Source: Collimonas pratensis (lineage in GTDB: Bacteria; Pseudomonadota; Gammaproteobacteria; Burkholderiales; Burkholderiaceae_D). From it: 64,000 nt of DNA. Below the pieces are notes generated by a model. The model was not told the origin of the DNA, made no database searches, and saw nothing but the letters and a program-made list of their open reading frames with translations. Location of the stretch: the NCBI RefSeq assembly GCF_001584185.1, contig NZ_CP013234.1, positions 5,084,001 to 5,148,000 of the forward strand, read 5' to 3'. Shown piece by piece: positions 27,112-37,063 of this stretch; position 1 is the stretch's first letter; the number at the start of each line of letters is the position of its first letter. The position numbers and the translations under genes are program-made.

Positions 27112-28092
27112 TTAACGCTGGCTGGAAATGGCGGGGATCGGGGGTTTACGTTTGGCGCCCTTGACCGCCAGCTCCTGCTGTTGCAGCAGATAAGCCCACA
27201 ATCTGGCGACCACCGGCTTGCCCGGCCTTTGTACGGTAGGGCGCTCGCGATACAGGCGGATTTCCATGGTGGCTTCCCATTCCGGCGCCGACTGGCTGAC
27301 GCTGGCCAGCTGCTTCAGCTTGACCTCGCGCGTCACTGCGGACTCCGGCAGGAAAGCCACGCCGTGCCCTTCCAGCGCCATCATTTTCAAGCCTTCCGCC
27401 ATATCCGTTTCATAGCGTTTTTCGAGATGCAAGGGCTTCTTGGCGTCGGCCAGGATCAGTTCCACCATGCGCCCCAGATAGGCATTGCTGGTGTACGACA
27501 GGAACGGCAGGGGCGCGCTGGCGCTGCCGGGAAAACGATAATCGGGTTCGCCGGCCTTGTTGCAATGGGCGTAGGCGCGCAACACTTCGCTGCCGAGCGT
27601 GATCAGGTCGTAGCGGCCGGTATCGAGCTGTACCGGCTGGCGCGGATGGTGGTAGCACAGCAGCAGGTCGCAACCGCCGTCAACCATCGCCATCACCGCG
27701 TCATGCACGTTCAAGGCCAGCAGGCGCGTATTGAGCGGGCCGAAGCCTTCTTCCAGTACGCGGATCCAGCGTGGCACATAGGTCAGGGAGAGCGTATGAG
27801 GTACCGCGAAATCGACCGTGCTCAAGGCCGTCGGCCGCTTGCCGCGCATCAGCGCGCGGGCGTTGTTGATCTGGCCGAGCATCTCCAGCGCCTGCTCGTA
27901 AAAGACTTCGCCGGCCGCGGTCAGGCGCGTCGGATAAGAAGTGCGGTCGATCAGATCGGCCCCCAGCCAGGCCTCCAGCGACTGGATGCGGCGTGAAAAC
28001 GCCGGCTGCGTCACGTGACGCAATTCTGCCGAACGGCTGAAACTATGGGTTTCCGCCAACGAAATGAAGTCTTCTAGCCATTTGCTTTCCAT
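27112..28092 (-). CDS. LysR-type transcriptional regulator
   Basis: A 326-residue LTTR. The winged HTH is in residues 1-60 (ESKWLEDFISLAETHSFSRSA, VTQPAFSRRIQSLE), and the C-terminal substrate-binding domain spans about 90-300. The start at 28092 was chosen at the conserved MESKWLEDF; 61 in-frame upstream codons overlap the intergenic space and are unlikely. It lies upstream of, and on the same strand as, the glutamate dehydrogenase gene and is a plausible regulator of it, but the target is not proven. Confidence 0.9.
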   Translation of the reverse strand: MESKWLEDFISLAETHSFSRSAELRHVTQPAFSRRIQSLEAWLGADLIDRTSYPTRLTAAGEVFYEQALEMLGQINNARALMRGKRPTALSTVDFAVPHTLSLTYVPRWIRVLEEGFGPLNTRLLALNVHDAVMAMVDGGCDLLLCYHHPRQPVQLDTGRYDLITLGSEVLRAYAHCNKAGEPDYRFPGSASAPLPFLSYTSNAYLGRMVELILADAKKPLHLEKRYETDMAEGLKMMALEGHGVAFLPESAVTREVKLKQLASVSQSAPEWEATMEIRLYRERPTVQRPGKPVVARLWAYLLQQQELAVKGAKRKPPIPAISSQR

Positions 28093-28175
28093 GCCGCTAT
28101 CGTAACGCGAGTCGGCATTCCCGGCATAGCGAATTGGCAAACTGCACGCGAACAATCTGCCTTGGCGTTGTGCTG

Positions 28176-30065
28176 CTACACCATGCGTATCACGTTCCCG
28201 GAAAAATCGCTGGCGCCGTCGAGCCCTGGTGACGGCGGTTCCAACTCTTCCGGATGCGCTTGCTGGCGCAGCCACATCTGCGCGTAGGCGCCGTCCGCCG
28301 CCAGCAATTGCGCGTGCGTGCCGCGTTCCACGATACGGCCGTGATCGAGCACCAGGATCTGCGCGGCATCGGCAATCGTCGACAGCCGATGGGCAATCAC
28401 CAGCGTGGTCCGGTCCTTGGCGATTTCCTTGAGCTGGGCCTGGATCGCCTGCTCCGATTTCGAATCCAGCGCCGAAGTCGCCTCGTCGAAAATCAGCACC
28501 GCCGGATTCTTCAGCAAGGTGCGGGCGATGGCGACGCGCTGCTTCTCGCCGCCGGACAATTTCAAGCCGCGCTCGCCGACCATCGAGTTATAGCCGTCCG
28601 GCAGCGACTCGATGAAATCGTGGATATGCGCGGCCTTGGCGACCGCCACGATTTCCGCCTTGCTGGCGCCCGGCTTGCCGTAAGCAATGTTGTACTCGAT
28701 GCTGTCGTTGAACAGCACCGTATCCTGCGGCACGATGCCGATCGCCTGGCGCAGCGAGGCTTGCGTGACGTCGCGCAGATCCTGGCCGTCGATGGTGATG
28801 CGGCCGCCGCTGATATCGTAGAAGCGGAACAGCAGGCGCGACATGGTCGACTTGCCGGAGCCGCTATGGCCCACCACCGCGGTGGTAGTGCCGGCGGCGA
28901 TGGTGAAGTCGACATCGAACAGGATCTGGCGTTTGCTCTCGTAGCTGAAATCGACATGCGAAAAACGCACTTGCGCGCCGCCGGTGAGCAGCGGGCGAGC
29001 GCCTGCGGCGTCGGCGATTTCACGGTTCTCATCCAGAAGATGGAACAGCCTTTCCATGTCTGCCAGGCTCTGCTTGATTTCGCGATAGATCACGCCGAGG
29101 AAATTCAAGGGAATGTAGAGCTGGATCATGAAGGAATTCACTAGCACCAGGTCGCCCAGGGTCATCTTGCCGTCGATCACGCCTTGCGTCGCCCGCCACA
29201 GGATCAGGGTGACAGCGATAGCGATGATCAGCGACTGCCCGGTATTCAGCAGCGACAACGAAGTCTGCGACTTCACGGCCGCGGTTTCGTAACGCATCAG
29301 GCCATCGTCGTAACGCTTGGCTTCGTATTCTTCATTGCCGAAATACTTGACGGTCTCGTAGTTGATCAGCGAATCGATGGCCTTGGTGTTGGCGCTGGAA
29401 TCGAGCGCGTTCATGGTGCGCCGGAAGTGGGTGCGCCACTCGGTCACCGTTACCGTGAAGCCGATGTAGCTGACCAGCGCCACCACCGTGATGCCGGCAA
29501 ACCAGATATCGTAGTGCAGCACCAGGTAACCCAACACCAGCGAAATTTCAATCAACGTCGGCAGGATGCTGAACAAGGCATAAGACACCAGCGAAGAAAT
29601 GCCGCGCGTGCCGCGTTCGATATCGCGCGTCATGCCGCCGGTCTGGCGGTTCAGGTGGAAGCGCAAGGACAGCGCATGCAGATGGCGAAACACCTGCAGC
29701 GCGATGGTGCGCACCGCGCGTTGGGTGACGCGGGCGAACACGAATTCGCGCAGTTCGGTGAACAAGGTGGTGCTCAGGCGCAGCAGGCCGTAGGCCACCA
29801 GTATCCCTAACGGCAGCACCAGCATCGCCTGCGGATGGCTGGCAGTGATGGTCATGCTGTCCACCAGTTTTTTCAAGACCAGCGGCACGCCGACATTGGC
29901 CAGCTTGGCGCCCAGCATGAACAGCAGCGCCAGCGAGACCCGCCACTTGTAGGTCCATAGGTAGGGCAGCAAGGTCTTGAGCGTGGCCCAGTCGCTGCGC
30001 TTGGGCTGCGCGCCGTTGTTGGCAGTGGCAGCAGCGTCCGGCTGTGGGCTTGAATGGTGGCGCAT
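28176..30065 (-). CDS. Atm1-type ABC exporter (permease fused to ATPase)
   Basis: A 629-residue half-transporter: a six-helix membrane domain (about 35-320), then an ATPase (about 365-600) with Walker A GHSGSGKST, signature LSGGEKQRVAIART and Walker B VLIFDEATSALD. The segments resemble the Atm1/HMT1 branch, which exports glutathione-based or Fe-S-related compounds and heavy-metal conjugates, rather than MsbA. It should work as a homodimer in the inner membrane. It is divergent from the thioesterase gene. Confidence 0.9.
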   Translation of the reverse strand: MRHHSSPQPDAAATANNGAQPKRSDWATLKTLLPYLWTYKWRVSLALLFMLGAKLANVGVPLVLKKLVDSMTITASHPQAMLVLPLGILVAYGLLRLSTTLFTELREFVFARVTQRAVRTIALQVFRHLHALSLRFHLNRQTGGMTRDIERGTRGISSLVSYALFSILPTLIEISLVLGYLVLHYDIWFAGITVVALVSYIGFTVTVTEWRTHFRRTMNALDSSANTKAIDSLINYETVKYFGNEEYEAKRYDDGLMRYETAAVKSQTSLSLLNTGQSLIIAIAVTLILWRATQGVIDGKMTLGDLVLVNSFMIQLYIPLNFLGVIYREIKQSLADMERLFHLLDENREIADAAGARPLLTGGAQVRFSHVDFSYESKRQILFDVDFTIAAGTTTAVVGHSGSGKSTMSRLLFRFYDISGGRITIDGQDLRDVTQASLRQAIGIVPQDTVLFNDSIEYNIAYGKPGASKAEIVAVAKAAHIHDFIESLPDGYNSMVGERGLKLSGGEKQRVAIARTLLKNPAVLIFDEATSALDSKSEQAIQAQLKEIAKDRTTLVIAHRLSTIADAAQILVLDHGRIVERGTHAQLLAADGAYAQMWLRQQAHPEELEPPSPGLDGASDFSGNVIRMV

Positions 30066-30139
30066 TGAGTGACAATCTTAAAGAATGGTTTAAGCTACAG
30101 GCAACAACAACCAATTGTAGCTCTCGGGGAAAATAAAAG

Positions 30140-30547
30140 ATGGCTGATCAAAACGACAATCAATTACCGCCAGATACCATGCCGCAACTGCGCGTGATGC
30201 CGATGCCGGCCGACGCCAACGTCCACGGCGACGTCTTCGGCGGCTGGATCATGGCCCAGGTCGACATCGCCGGCTCGCTGCCGGCCACGCGCCGCGCCAA
30301 CGGCCGCGTCGCCACCATTGCCGTGAACTCCTTCCTGTTCAAGCAGCCGGTATTCGTCGGCGACCTGCTGTCGTTTTACGCCAGCATCGTCAAGGTCGGC
30401 AATACCTCGATTACCGTCAATGTCGAAGTCTATGCGGAGCGCAACCGCTTGCAGACAGAGATCGTCAAGGTGACTGAAGCGACCTTGACCTATGTCGCCA
30501 CCGACGACCAGCGCAAGCCGCGCAAGCTGCCAGAGCTAGTGGCCTGA
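30140..30547 (+). CDS. Acyl-CoA thioesterase (YciA-like hotdog)
   Basis: A 135-residue hotdog-fold thioesterase. ANVHGDVFGGWIMAQVDIAG (about 26-45) holds the catalytic Asp of the YciA/BACH family, and ATIAVNSFLFKQPVFVGD is the second conserved block. Such enzymes hydrolyse acyl-CoA to free acid and CoA in the cytoplasm, with wide substrate range. Convergent with the iclR gene. Confidence 0.93.
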   Translation: MADQNDNQLPPDTMPQLRVMPMPADANVHGDVFGGWIMAQVDIAGSLPATRRANGRVATIAVNSFLFKQPVFVGDLLSFYASIVKVGNTSITVNVEVYAERNRLQTEIVKVTEATLTYVATDDQRKPRKLPELVA

Positions 30548-30557
30548 TCAACCCTGT

Positions 30558-31406
30558 TCAGTCCGGGCCGCTGCCGATGATTTCCGGATTGCCGCCCAGC
30601 TCGCCGGAGATGCCGGCGGCAGCGCCTTGCACCACCGCAATCAGCGACTGCATGCGCTCCAGCGGCATGTAAGGCAGCGTGCTGGAAACGCTGATGGCGG
30701 CGACGATGGCATGGCTGGCGTCGTAGATCGGCGCCGCCACGCAACGTATCGACGGCTCGTTGTCTTCCAGGTCAAAAGCATAGCCGCCCTTGGCATACGC
30801 ACGCATCTGATCGCGGAATTCGCTCCAGCTGCGCTTCGGCAGCAAACGAGAAGTATCGATGCTGGTGGCCGAACTGCGCTTCTCGTAAAGACTCTTCCAT
30901 TCGCTTTCGCTCATGCCCAGCATCAGCGCCTTGCCGACGCCGGTGGTGGCGATAGGCATGCGGTGCCCTACGCGCGAGCGCATTTCCAAACCCTTCTTGC
31001 CAGGAATCTTGTCGAGATAAAGCACATCGTCGCTATCCTGCAAGGCCAGATGGATGGTGTCGCCGGACTGCTCCGCCAACTGCTCCAGGTAAGGCCGCGC
31101 CACTACGCTCAAAGAAACTTCCTCGCGCGCCTGGAAACCCAGTTCGATCAGCTTTGGTCCCAGCACATAACCGATGCCCGGTGTAAAACGCAGATAGCGC
31201 TCTTGCGCCAGGCAGCTAGCCAGGCGATGGGTGGTGCTGCGGGTGGTGCCCAGCAATTGCGCGATGTCTTTCAGGTCGCGCGCACCGCCGGCCACTGCCT
31301 GCAGCACCGCCAGGCCGCGCGTCAGGGTCTGGGTGCCGGTTGGCATCGCGGCGCCCTCGTCATCGGCATTTTTTATCGGCGCTATCAAGTCCGGCGATTT
31401 TCGCAT
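30558..31406 (-). CDS. IclR family regulator of the galactonate operon
   Basis: A 282-residue IclR-type repressor: winged HTH about 25-85 (ALAVLQAVAGG-like helix, GTTRSTTHRLASCL recognition helix) and effector-binding domain about 100-275 with the ATTGVGKALMLGM motif. I start at 31406 because AGGATGGAGAG lies just upstream; an earlier in-frame start at 31466 would overlap the operator. It is divergent from dgoK and very likely controls the dgo genes. Most described dgo operons use a GntR-type DgoR instead. Confidence 0.9.
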   Translation of the reverse strand: MRKSPDLIAPIKNADDEGAAMPTGTQTLTRGLAVLQAVAGGARDLKDIAQLLGTTRSTTHRLASCLAQERYLRFTPGIGYVLGPKLIELGFQAREEVSLSVVARPYLEQLAEQSGDTIHLALQDSDDVLYLDKIPGKKGLEMRSRVGHRMPIATTGVGKALMLGMSESEWKSLYEKRSSATSIDTSRLLPKRSWSEFRDQMRAYAKGGYAFDLEDNEPSIRCVAAPIYDASHAIVAAISVSSTLPYMPLERMQSLIAVVQGAAAGISGELGGNPEIIGSGPD

Positions 31407-31430
31407 CTCTCCATCCTTCAAACGGTTAAA

Positions 31431-31462
31431 TCCCATATATTGGGATAGCATATCATATATTG
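31431..31462. promoter_or_regulatory. Operator-like repeat between iclR and dgoK
   Basis: A perfect palindrome TCCCATATATTGGGA (31431-31445), and a second copy of its core CATATATTG at 31454-31462. The cores are 20 bp apart, two helical turns, as expected for a dimer-of-dimers IclR protein. TATCAT within could be the dgo -10 box. Confidence 0.6.
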
Positions 31463-31553
31463 ACAAGGCATGGCAGCCGGAATAAAGTACGCAACACTTG
31501 ATCGACGCACCTGGCCGCAGCAGACCGAACCCATACAGAATCCATTCAAGCCG

Positions 31554-32627
<1,074 letters not shown>

Positions 32628-32649
32628 TAGCGGCACCTGAGGAATCATC

Positions 32650-33285
32650 ATGCTAAAAAACGCAATGAAACAATGCGGACTGATCGCCATCCTGCGCGGC
32701 GTCAAGCCGCATGAAGTGGCGGCGATCGGCCTCAAGCTGTATGAAGCCGGCTTCCGGATCATCGAAGTCCCGCTCAATTCGCCCGAACCCTTCGACAGTA
32801 TCCGCACGCTGCGCACTGCCCTGCCGGCCGATTGCATGGTCGGCGCCGGCACCGTCCTGAGCAACGACCAGGTGGCGGCAGTAAAGCGCGCCGGCGGTGA
32901 AATCATCGTCATGCCGCACAGCGATCCGCTGGTGATCGCAGCCGCCAAGCAGGCCGGCCTGGCTTGCGCGCCGGGCGTGGCTACCGTGACCGAAGCGTTT
33001 GCCGCACTGGCGGCCGGCGCCGACGTCTTGAAGATGTTCCCGGCCGAACAGCTGGGTGCACATGTGGTCAAGGCCTGGCGCGCGGTGATCCCGCGCGAGA
33101 TCGCCTTGCTGCCGGTGGGCGGCATCACGCCCGAGAACCTGGCCACCTTCATCGATGCCGGCGCTTCCGGCTTTGGCCTAGGCTCTGCGTTGTACAAGCC
33201 GGGTCTGAGCGCTGAACAAGTGGGCCAGCATGCCAACAAGTTTGTCGCGGCATGGTGCGCAGTACAAGAACAAAACAACAGATAG
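32650..33285 (+). CDS. dgoA: 2-dehydro-3-deoxy-6-phosphogalactonate aldolase
   Basis: A 211-residue class I aldolase of the KDPG/KDPGal family that splits KDPGal into pyruvate and glyceraldehyde-3-phosphate. The [10 protein letters not shown] start with catalytic Glu region, MVGAGTVLS, the PHSDP segment, and [11 protein letters not shown] with the Schiff-base Lys are visible. AGGA precedes the ATG 22 bp after dgoK. Confidence 0.95.
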   Translation: MLKNAMKQCGLIAILRGVKPHEVAAIGLKLYEAGFRIIEVPLNSPEPFDSIRTLRTALPADCMVGAGTVLSNDQVAAVKRAGGEIIVMPHSDPLVIAAAKQAGLACAPGVATVTEAFAALAAGADVLKMFPAEQLGAHVVKAWRAVIPREIALLPVGGITPENLATFIDAGASGFGLGSALYKPGLSAEQVGQHANKFVAAWCAVQEQNNR

Positions 33286-33335
33286 TCGACCGGGCGCGCG
33301 GCTGTGCCGCGGCCTGTAACCAGGAGAACGGATTA

Positions 33336-34484
33336 ATGAAGATCACCAAACTCACCACTTACATCGTACCGCCGCGTTGGTGCTTTCTGAAAATAGAAAC
33401 CGACGAAGGCGTAGTCGGATGGGGCGAGCCGGTGGTGGAAGGCCGCGTGCACAGCGTGGTGGCGGCCGTCGAGGAATTGTCGGATTACCTGATCGGCAAG
33501 GATCCACGCCACATCGAAGACCACTGGACAGTGCTGTACCGCGGCGGCTTCTATCGTGGCGGCGCCATCCACATGAGCGCGCTGGCCGGCATCGACCAGG
33601 CGCTGTGGGATATCAAAGGCAAGGCGCTTGGCGTTTCGGTCAGCCAGTTGCTGGGCGGCCCGGTGCGCGACAGCATCCGCGTGTATTCGTGGATAGGCGG
33701 CGACCGCCCGGCCGATACCGCGGCGGCAGCCAAGGATGCCGTGGCGCGCGGCTTTACCGCGGTGAAAATGAACGGCACTGAAGAACTGCAGTTCGTCGAT
33801 TCCTATGAAAAAGTGGAAGCGACTTTAGCCAACGTCGCCGCGGTGCGCGAGGCAGTCGGCCCGCATATCGGCATTGGCGTCGATTTCCACGGCCGCGTGC
33901 ACAAGCCGATGGCCAAGATCCTGATCAAGGAACTGGATCCGTACAAGCTGATGTTCATCGAAGAACCGGTGCTGAGCGAAAACTACGAAGCACTGAAGGA
34001 GCTGGCGCCGCTGACCAGCACCCCGATCGCACTGGGCGAGCGGCTGTATTCGCGCTGGGATTTCAAGCGCATCCTGAGCGAAGGCTATGTCGACATCATC
34101 CAGCCGGATGTGTCGCACGCCGGAGGCATCACCGAGACCCGCAAGATCGCTACCATGGCCGAAGCCTACGACGTCGCCGTGGCGCTGCACTGCCCGCTCG
34201 GGCCGATCGCGCTGGCCGCCTGCCTGCAGGTGGACGCGGTGTCGTACAACGCCTTCATCCAGGAACAGAGCCTCGGTATTCACTACAACGAGAGCAACGA
34301 TTTACTCGACTACGTGAAAAATCCTGAGGTATTTGCCTACGACAAAGGTTACGTCACCATCCCGCAAGGGCCGGGGCTGGGCATCGAAATCAATGAAGAG
34401 TATGTCAAGGAACGCGCCGCCATCGGCCATCGCTGGCGCAATCCGATCTGGCGCCACAAGGATGGCAGCTTTGCCGAATGGTAG
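33336..34484 (+). CDS. dgoD: D-galactonate dehydratase
   Basis: A 382-residue enolase-superfamily dehydratase converting D-galactonate to 2-keto-3-deoxygalactonate. Metal-site segments [17 protein letters not shown] and [12 protein letters not shown] are present, with the C-terminal catalytic-His block around [12 protein letters not shown]. The ATG at 33336 has a good AGGAG; the frame opens earlier inside the end of dgoA but that is not conserved. Confidence 0.95.
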   Translation: MKITKLTTYIVPPRWCFLKIETDEGVVGWGEPVVEGRVHSVVAAVEELSDYLIGKDPRHIEDHWTVLYRGGFYRGGAIHMSALAGIDQALWDIKGKALGVSVSQLLGGPVRDSIRVYSWIGGDRPADTAAAAKDAVARGFTAVKMNGTEELQFVDSYEKVEATLANVAAVREAVGPHIGIGVDFHGRVHKPMAKILIKELDPYKLMFIEEPVLSENYEALKELAPLTSTPIALGERLYSRWDFKRILSEGYVDIIQPDVSHAGGITETRKIATMAEAYDVAVALHCPLGPIALAACLQVDAVSYNAFIQEQSLGIHYNESNDLLDYVKNPEVFAYDKGYVTIPQGPGLGIEINEEYVKERAAIGHRWRNPIWRHKDGSFAEW

Positions 34485-34588
34485 CAAGCGCAACAGGGAA
34501 GCAATCAAGGAATTAGCCGTTGTACAAGAGGCAGCATAGCCTTCGCATTCCATAAGTTGGTCCGGCAGCCGCCGGCCTGGAGATCGAC

Positions 34589-35923
34589 ATGCAAGAGCAG
34601 GTGCTTCAAGTAGAACCGCAGTCCGCAGCAAACTCTGCAACAGCCGCACCGGCAGCCAGCCGCAAACGCTTCCTGATCATGCTGCTGTTGTTCGTGACAG
34701 TGGTGATCAATTACCTGGACCGCAGCAATCTGTCGATCGCCGCTCCCGAGCTGATGCGCGAGCTGGCGATCGATCCGGTCCATGCCGGCTGGGTCTTTTC
34801 CGCTTTCGGCTGGACCTATGCCGCCATGCAGATTCCCGGCGGCTGGCTGGTGGATCGCGTAGCGCCGCGTGTGCTGTATGCGCTGGCCCTGGCGCTGTGG
34901 TCGCTGGCGACCATCTGCCTCGGCTTCATCGGCAGTTTTGTCGGCCTGTTTGCGCTGCGCCTGCTGGTCGGCGCGCTGGAAGCGCCTGCCTACCCCATCA
35001 ATAACCGCGTTGTCACCACCTGGTTCCCGGAACGCGAACGGGCTACCGCCATCGGCTTTTATACTTCCGGCCAGTTCGTCGGCCTGGCCTTCCTGACGCC
35101 GCTGCTGGCCTGGCTGCAGCAGCGTTACGGCTGGCACATGGTGTTTGTCAGCACCGGCCTGACCGGCGTAGCGTGGGCCGCGATCTGGTACCTGGTGTAT
35201 CGTGAGCCGCGCCAGTTCAAGGGCGCCAACCAGGCAGAAATCGAACTGATACGCGCCGGCGGCGGGTTGGTCGATATCGCCCAGGCCAGCAGCATGCAGA
35301 AACCCGGCTTCAGCATCGCTGACCTGAAGCTGGTGTTAAGCCGTCGCAAGCTGTGGGGTATCTACCTGGGGCAATATGCGGTCAATTCGACGCTATGGTT
35401 CTTCCTGACCTGGTTCCCGACCTACCTGGTCAAATATCGCGGCATGGATTTCATCAAGTCCGGCTTCCTGGCGTCGCTGCCCTTCCTCGCCGCGTTTCTC
35501 GGCGTGCTGAGTTCCGGCGTGTTTTCCGACTGGCTGATCCGCAAGGGTGCCTCGCTCGGCGTAGCGCGCAAAGTGCCCATCATCGGCGGCTTGCTGATTT
35601 CCACCAGCATCATCGGCGCCAACTATACCGATTCAACCGCATGGATCATCGTCTTCATGGCCATCGCTTTCTTCGGCAACGGCTTCGCCTCGATCTCGTG
35701 GTCGCTGGTGTCGTCGCTGGCGCCGGCCAAGATGCTGGGACTGACCGGCGGCGTCTTCAATTTCATCGGCAACCTGGCCGCCATCACGACGCCGCTGGCG
35801 ATCGGTTTCCTGGTCAGCGGCAACAGCTTCGCGCCCGCCATCACTTACGTCGCCGTGATGGCGCTGGTGGGCGCGCTGTCATATATCCTGTTAGTGGGAA
35901 AAGTAGAGCGTATAACCGCCTGA
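34589..35923 (+). CDS. MFS D-galactonate/hexuronate-type transporter
   Basis: A 444-residue major facilitator with 12 predicted membrane segments, of the anion:cation symporter (ACS) family that includes DgoT and ExuT. NYLDRSNLSIAAP near TM1 and GFYTSGQFVGLAF in TM5 are typical. GGAGAT precedes the start. Position at the end of the dgo operon points to D-galactonate uptake. Confidence 0.92.
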   Translation: MQEQVLQVEPQSAANSATAAPAASRKRFLIMLLLFVTVVINYLDRSNLSIAAPELMRELAIDPVHAGWVFSAFGWTYAAMQIPGGWLVDRVAPRVLYALALALWSLATICLGFIGSFVGLFALRLLVGALEAPAYPINNRVVTTWFPERERATAIGFYTSGQFVGLAFLTPLLAWLQQRYGWHMVFVSTGLTGVAWAAIWYLVYREPRQFKGANQAEIELIRAGGGLVDIAQASSMQKPGFSIADLKLVLSRRKLWGIYLGQYAVNSTLWFFLTWFPTYLVKYRGMDFIKSGFLASLPFLAAFLGVLSSGVFSDWLIRKGASLGVARKVPIIGGLLISTSIIGANYTDSTAWIIVFMAIAFFGNGFASISWSLVSSLAPAKMLGLTGGVFNFIGNLAAITTPLAIGFLVSGNSFAPAITYVAVMALVGALSYILLVGKVERITA

Positions 35924-36006
35924 TACCTTCCCTCCTGAGGATGACCGAGTACTCAATAGATACTATTGGGTATGATGGCGCCAGGTCACTCATGAATAAA
36001 GGAAGA

Positions 36007-36891
36007 ATGATGGAACAACCGTCTACCCTCGAATTTTACAATCATTTCCTCAGCACGCTGCTGCCACAGCTTCATCAAGCACATTTAATTGGCAGGTATG
36101 CAGGGGGTGCGGCATTACAGAATCATCTCAATCCTCTGACAAGTTGTGGCTGTAAAGTCTATTCACAAAATGACGAAGATGGGATTACATTTGAAATTCT
36201 GAGGCGGCTCGGATTACAGAAGGGCGTATTTGCAGAATTCGGTGTTGGCAATGGCATGGAAAATAATACGCTTGCCCTTGCTGCCCTTGGGTGGAGTGGT
36301 TTCTGGGTTGGAGCAGAAGATCTTGGCTTCAACCCTAATCCCAAAGCTGCCAAAAAGCTTAACTTCCATTATCAGAAAGAATGGATTTCCCAGTCCAATA
36401 TCGTCAATCTTTATCAACAAGGATTGGCACAAATCGAGCGCGCGCGATGCGATCTTATTTCATTGGATTTAGATGGGAACGATTGTTATTTTGTTGAAGA
36501 ATTGCTACGTTCCGGCATTTTGCCAGAGATCTTTATTGTTGAATATAACGCGAAATTCATACCGCCCATCCGCTTCAAAATAGAGTACAACGATCAACAT
36601 CGCTGGGCAGGCGATGATTATTTTGGCGCGAGCCTTTGTTCTTTTTCCGATCTCTTCGAGGCGCATGGTTATTTTCTTGCCTGCTGCAACGTGACGGGCT
36701 CTAATGCATTCTTTGTTAAAAATCAGTACAAGAAGTTTTTTAACGATATTCCGGAAGCAGTAGAAAAACTGTATGCCTCTCCGAAGTATTTTTTGACGGG
36801 ACTGGATGTGGCCGGGCATCCTACCTCCGTCAAGGCAATAGAAACCATATTCAGCGCATTGAATTCCGGGATTGAAACGGCGCTCGAGTAA
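36007..36891 (+). CDS. FkbM-like methyltransferase, orphan, AT-richer than neighbours
   Basis: About 294 residues. YSQNDEDGITFEILRRLG followed by FAEFGVGNGMENNTLALAALGW (a Rossmann motif I, near residues 75-97), and ISLDLDGNDCYFVEELL, resemble FkbM-like SAM-dependent methyltransferases found in sugar and surface-polysaccharide clusters. AAGG at 35998-36001 supports a start at 36007 (or the next ATG). Base composition and codon use are visibly more AT-rich than all neighbours, suggesting transfer. A small palindrome CAATAG-ATA-CTATTG lies upstream (35954-35968). Substrate unknown; no glycosyltransferases nearby. Confidence 0.75.
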   Translation: MMEQPSTLEFYNHFLSTLLPQLHQAHLIGRYAGGAALQNHLNPLTSCGCKVYSQNDEDGITFEILRRLGLQKGVFAEFGVGNGMENNTLALAALGWSGFWVGAEDLGFNPNPKAAKKLNFHYQKEWISQSNIVNLYQQGLAQIERARCDLISLDLDGNDCYFVEELLRSGILPEIFIVEYNAKFIPPIRFKIEYNDQHRWAGDDYFGASLCSFSDLFEAHGYFLACCNVTGSNAFFVKNQYKKFFNDIPEAVEKLYASPKYFLTGLDVAGHPTSVKAIETIFSALNSGIETALE

Positions 36892-36985
36892 CATGGATAC
36901 CGCCAGTCAGCCTGATTCCCCGAGCATGGGGGACAAAAATTTCAGCTATTGACGCGACGAATAAGCACTGCCTCCGAAAAAAACA

Positions 36986-37020
36986 AACCCCGGATCCGCT
37001 TATGGCAGATCCGGGGTTTT
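36986..37020. terminator. Bidirectional terminator between the methyltransferase and fadD
   Basis: Stem AACCCCGGATC (36986-36996) with GATCCGGGGTT (37008-37018), A-run on the left and TTTT on the right; serves convergent transcripts. Confidence 0.85.
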
Positions 37021-37063
37021 CACTACGCGGCGGCATCCGGCAAGATGCTGCGGTTTTCAAAGA

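Noticed and set aside
31470..31553. N-terminal extension of dgoK
   Set aside because: It would start 8 bases after the operator and is not conserved; the later ATG precedes the first family motif.
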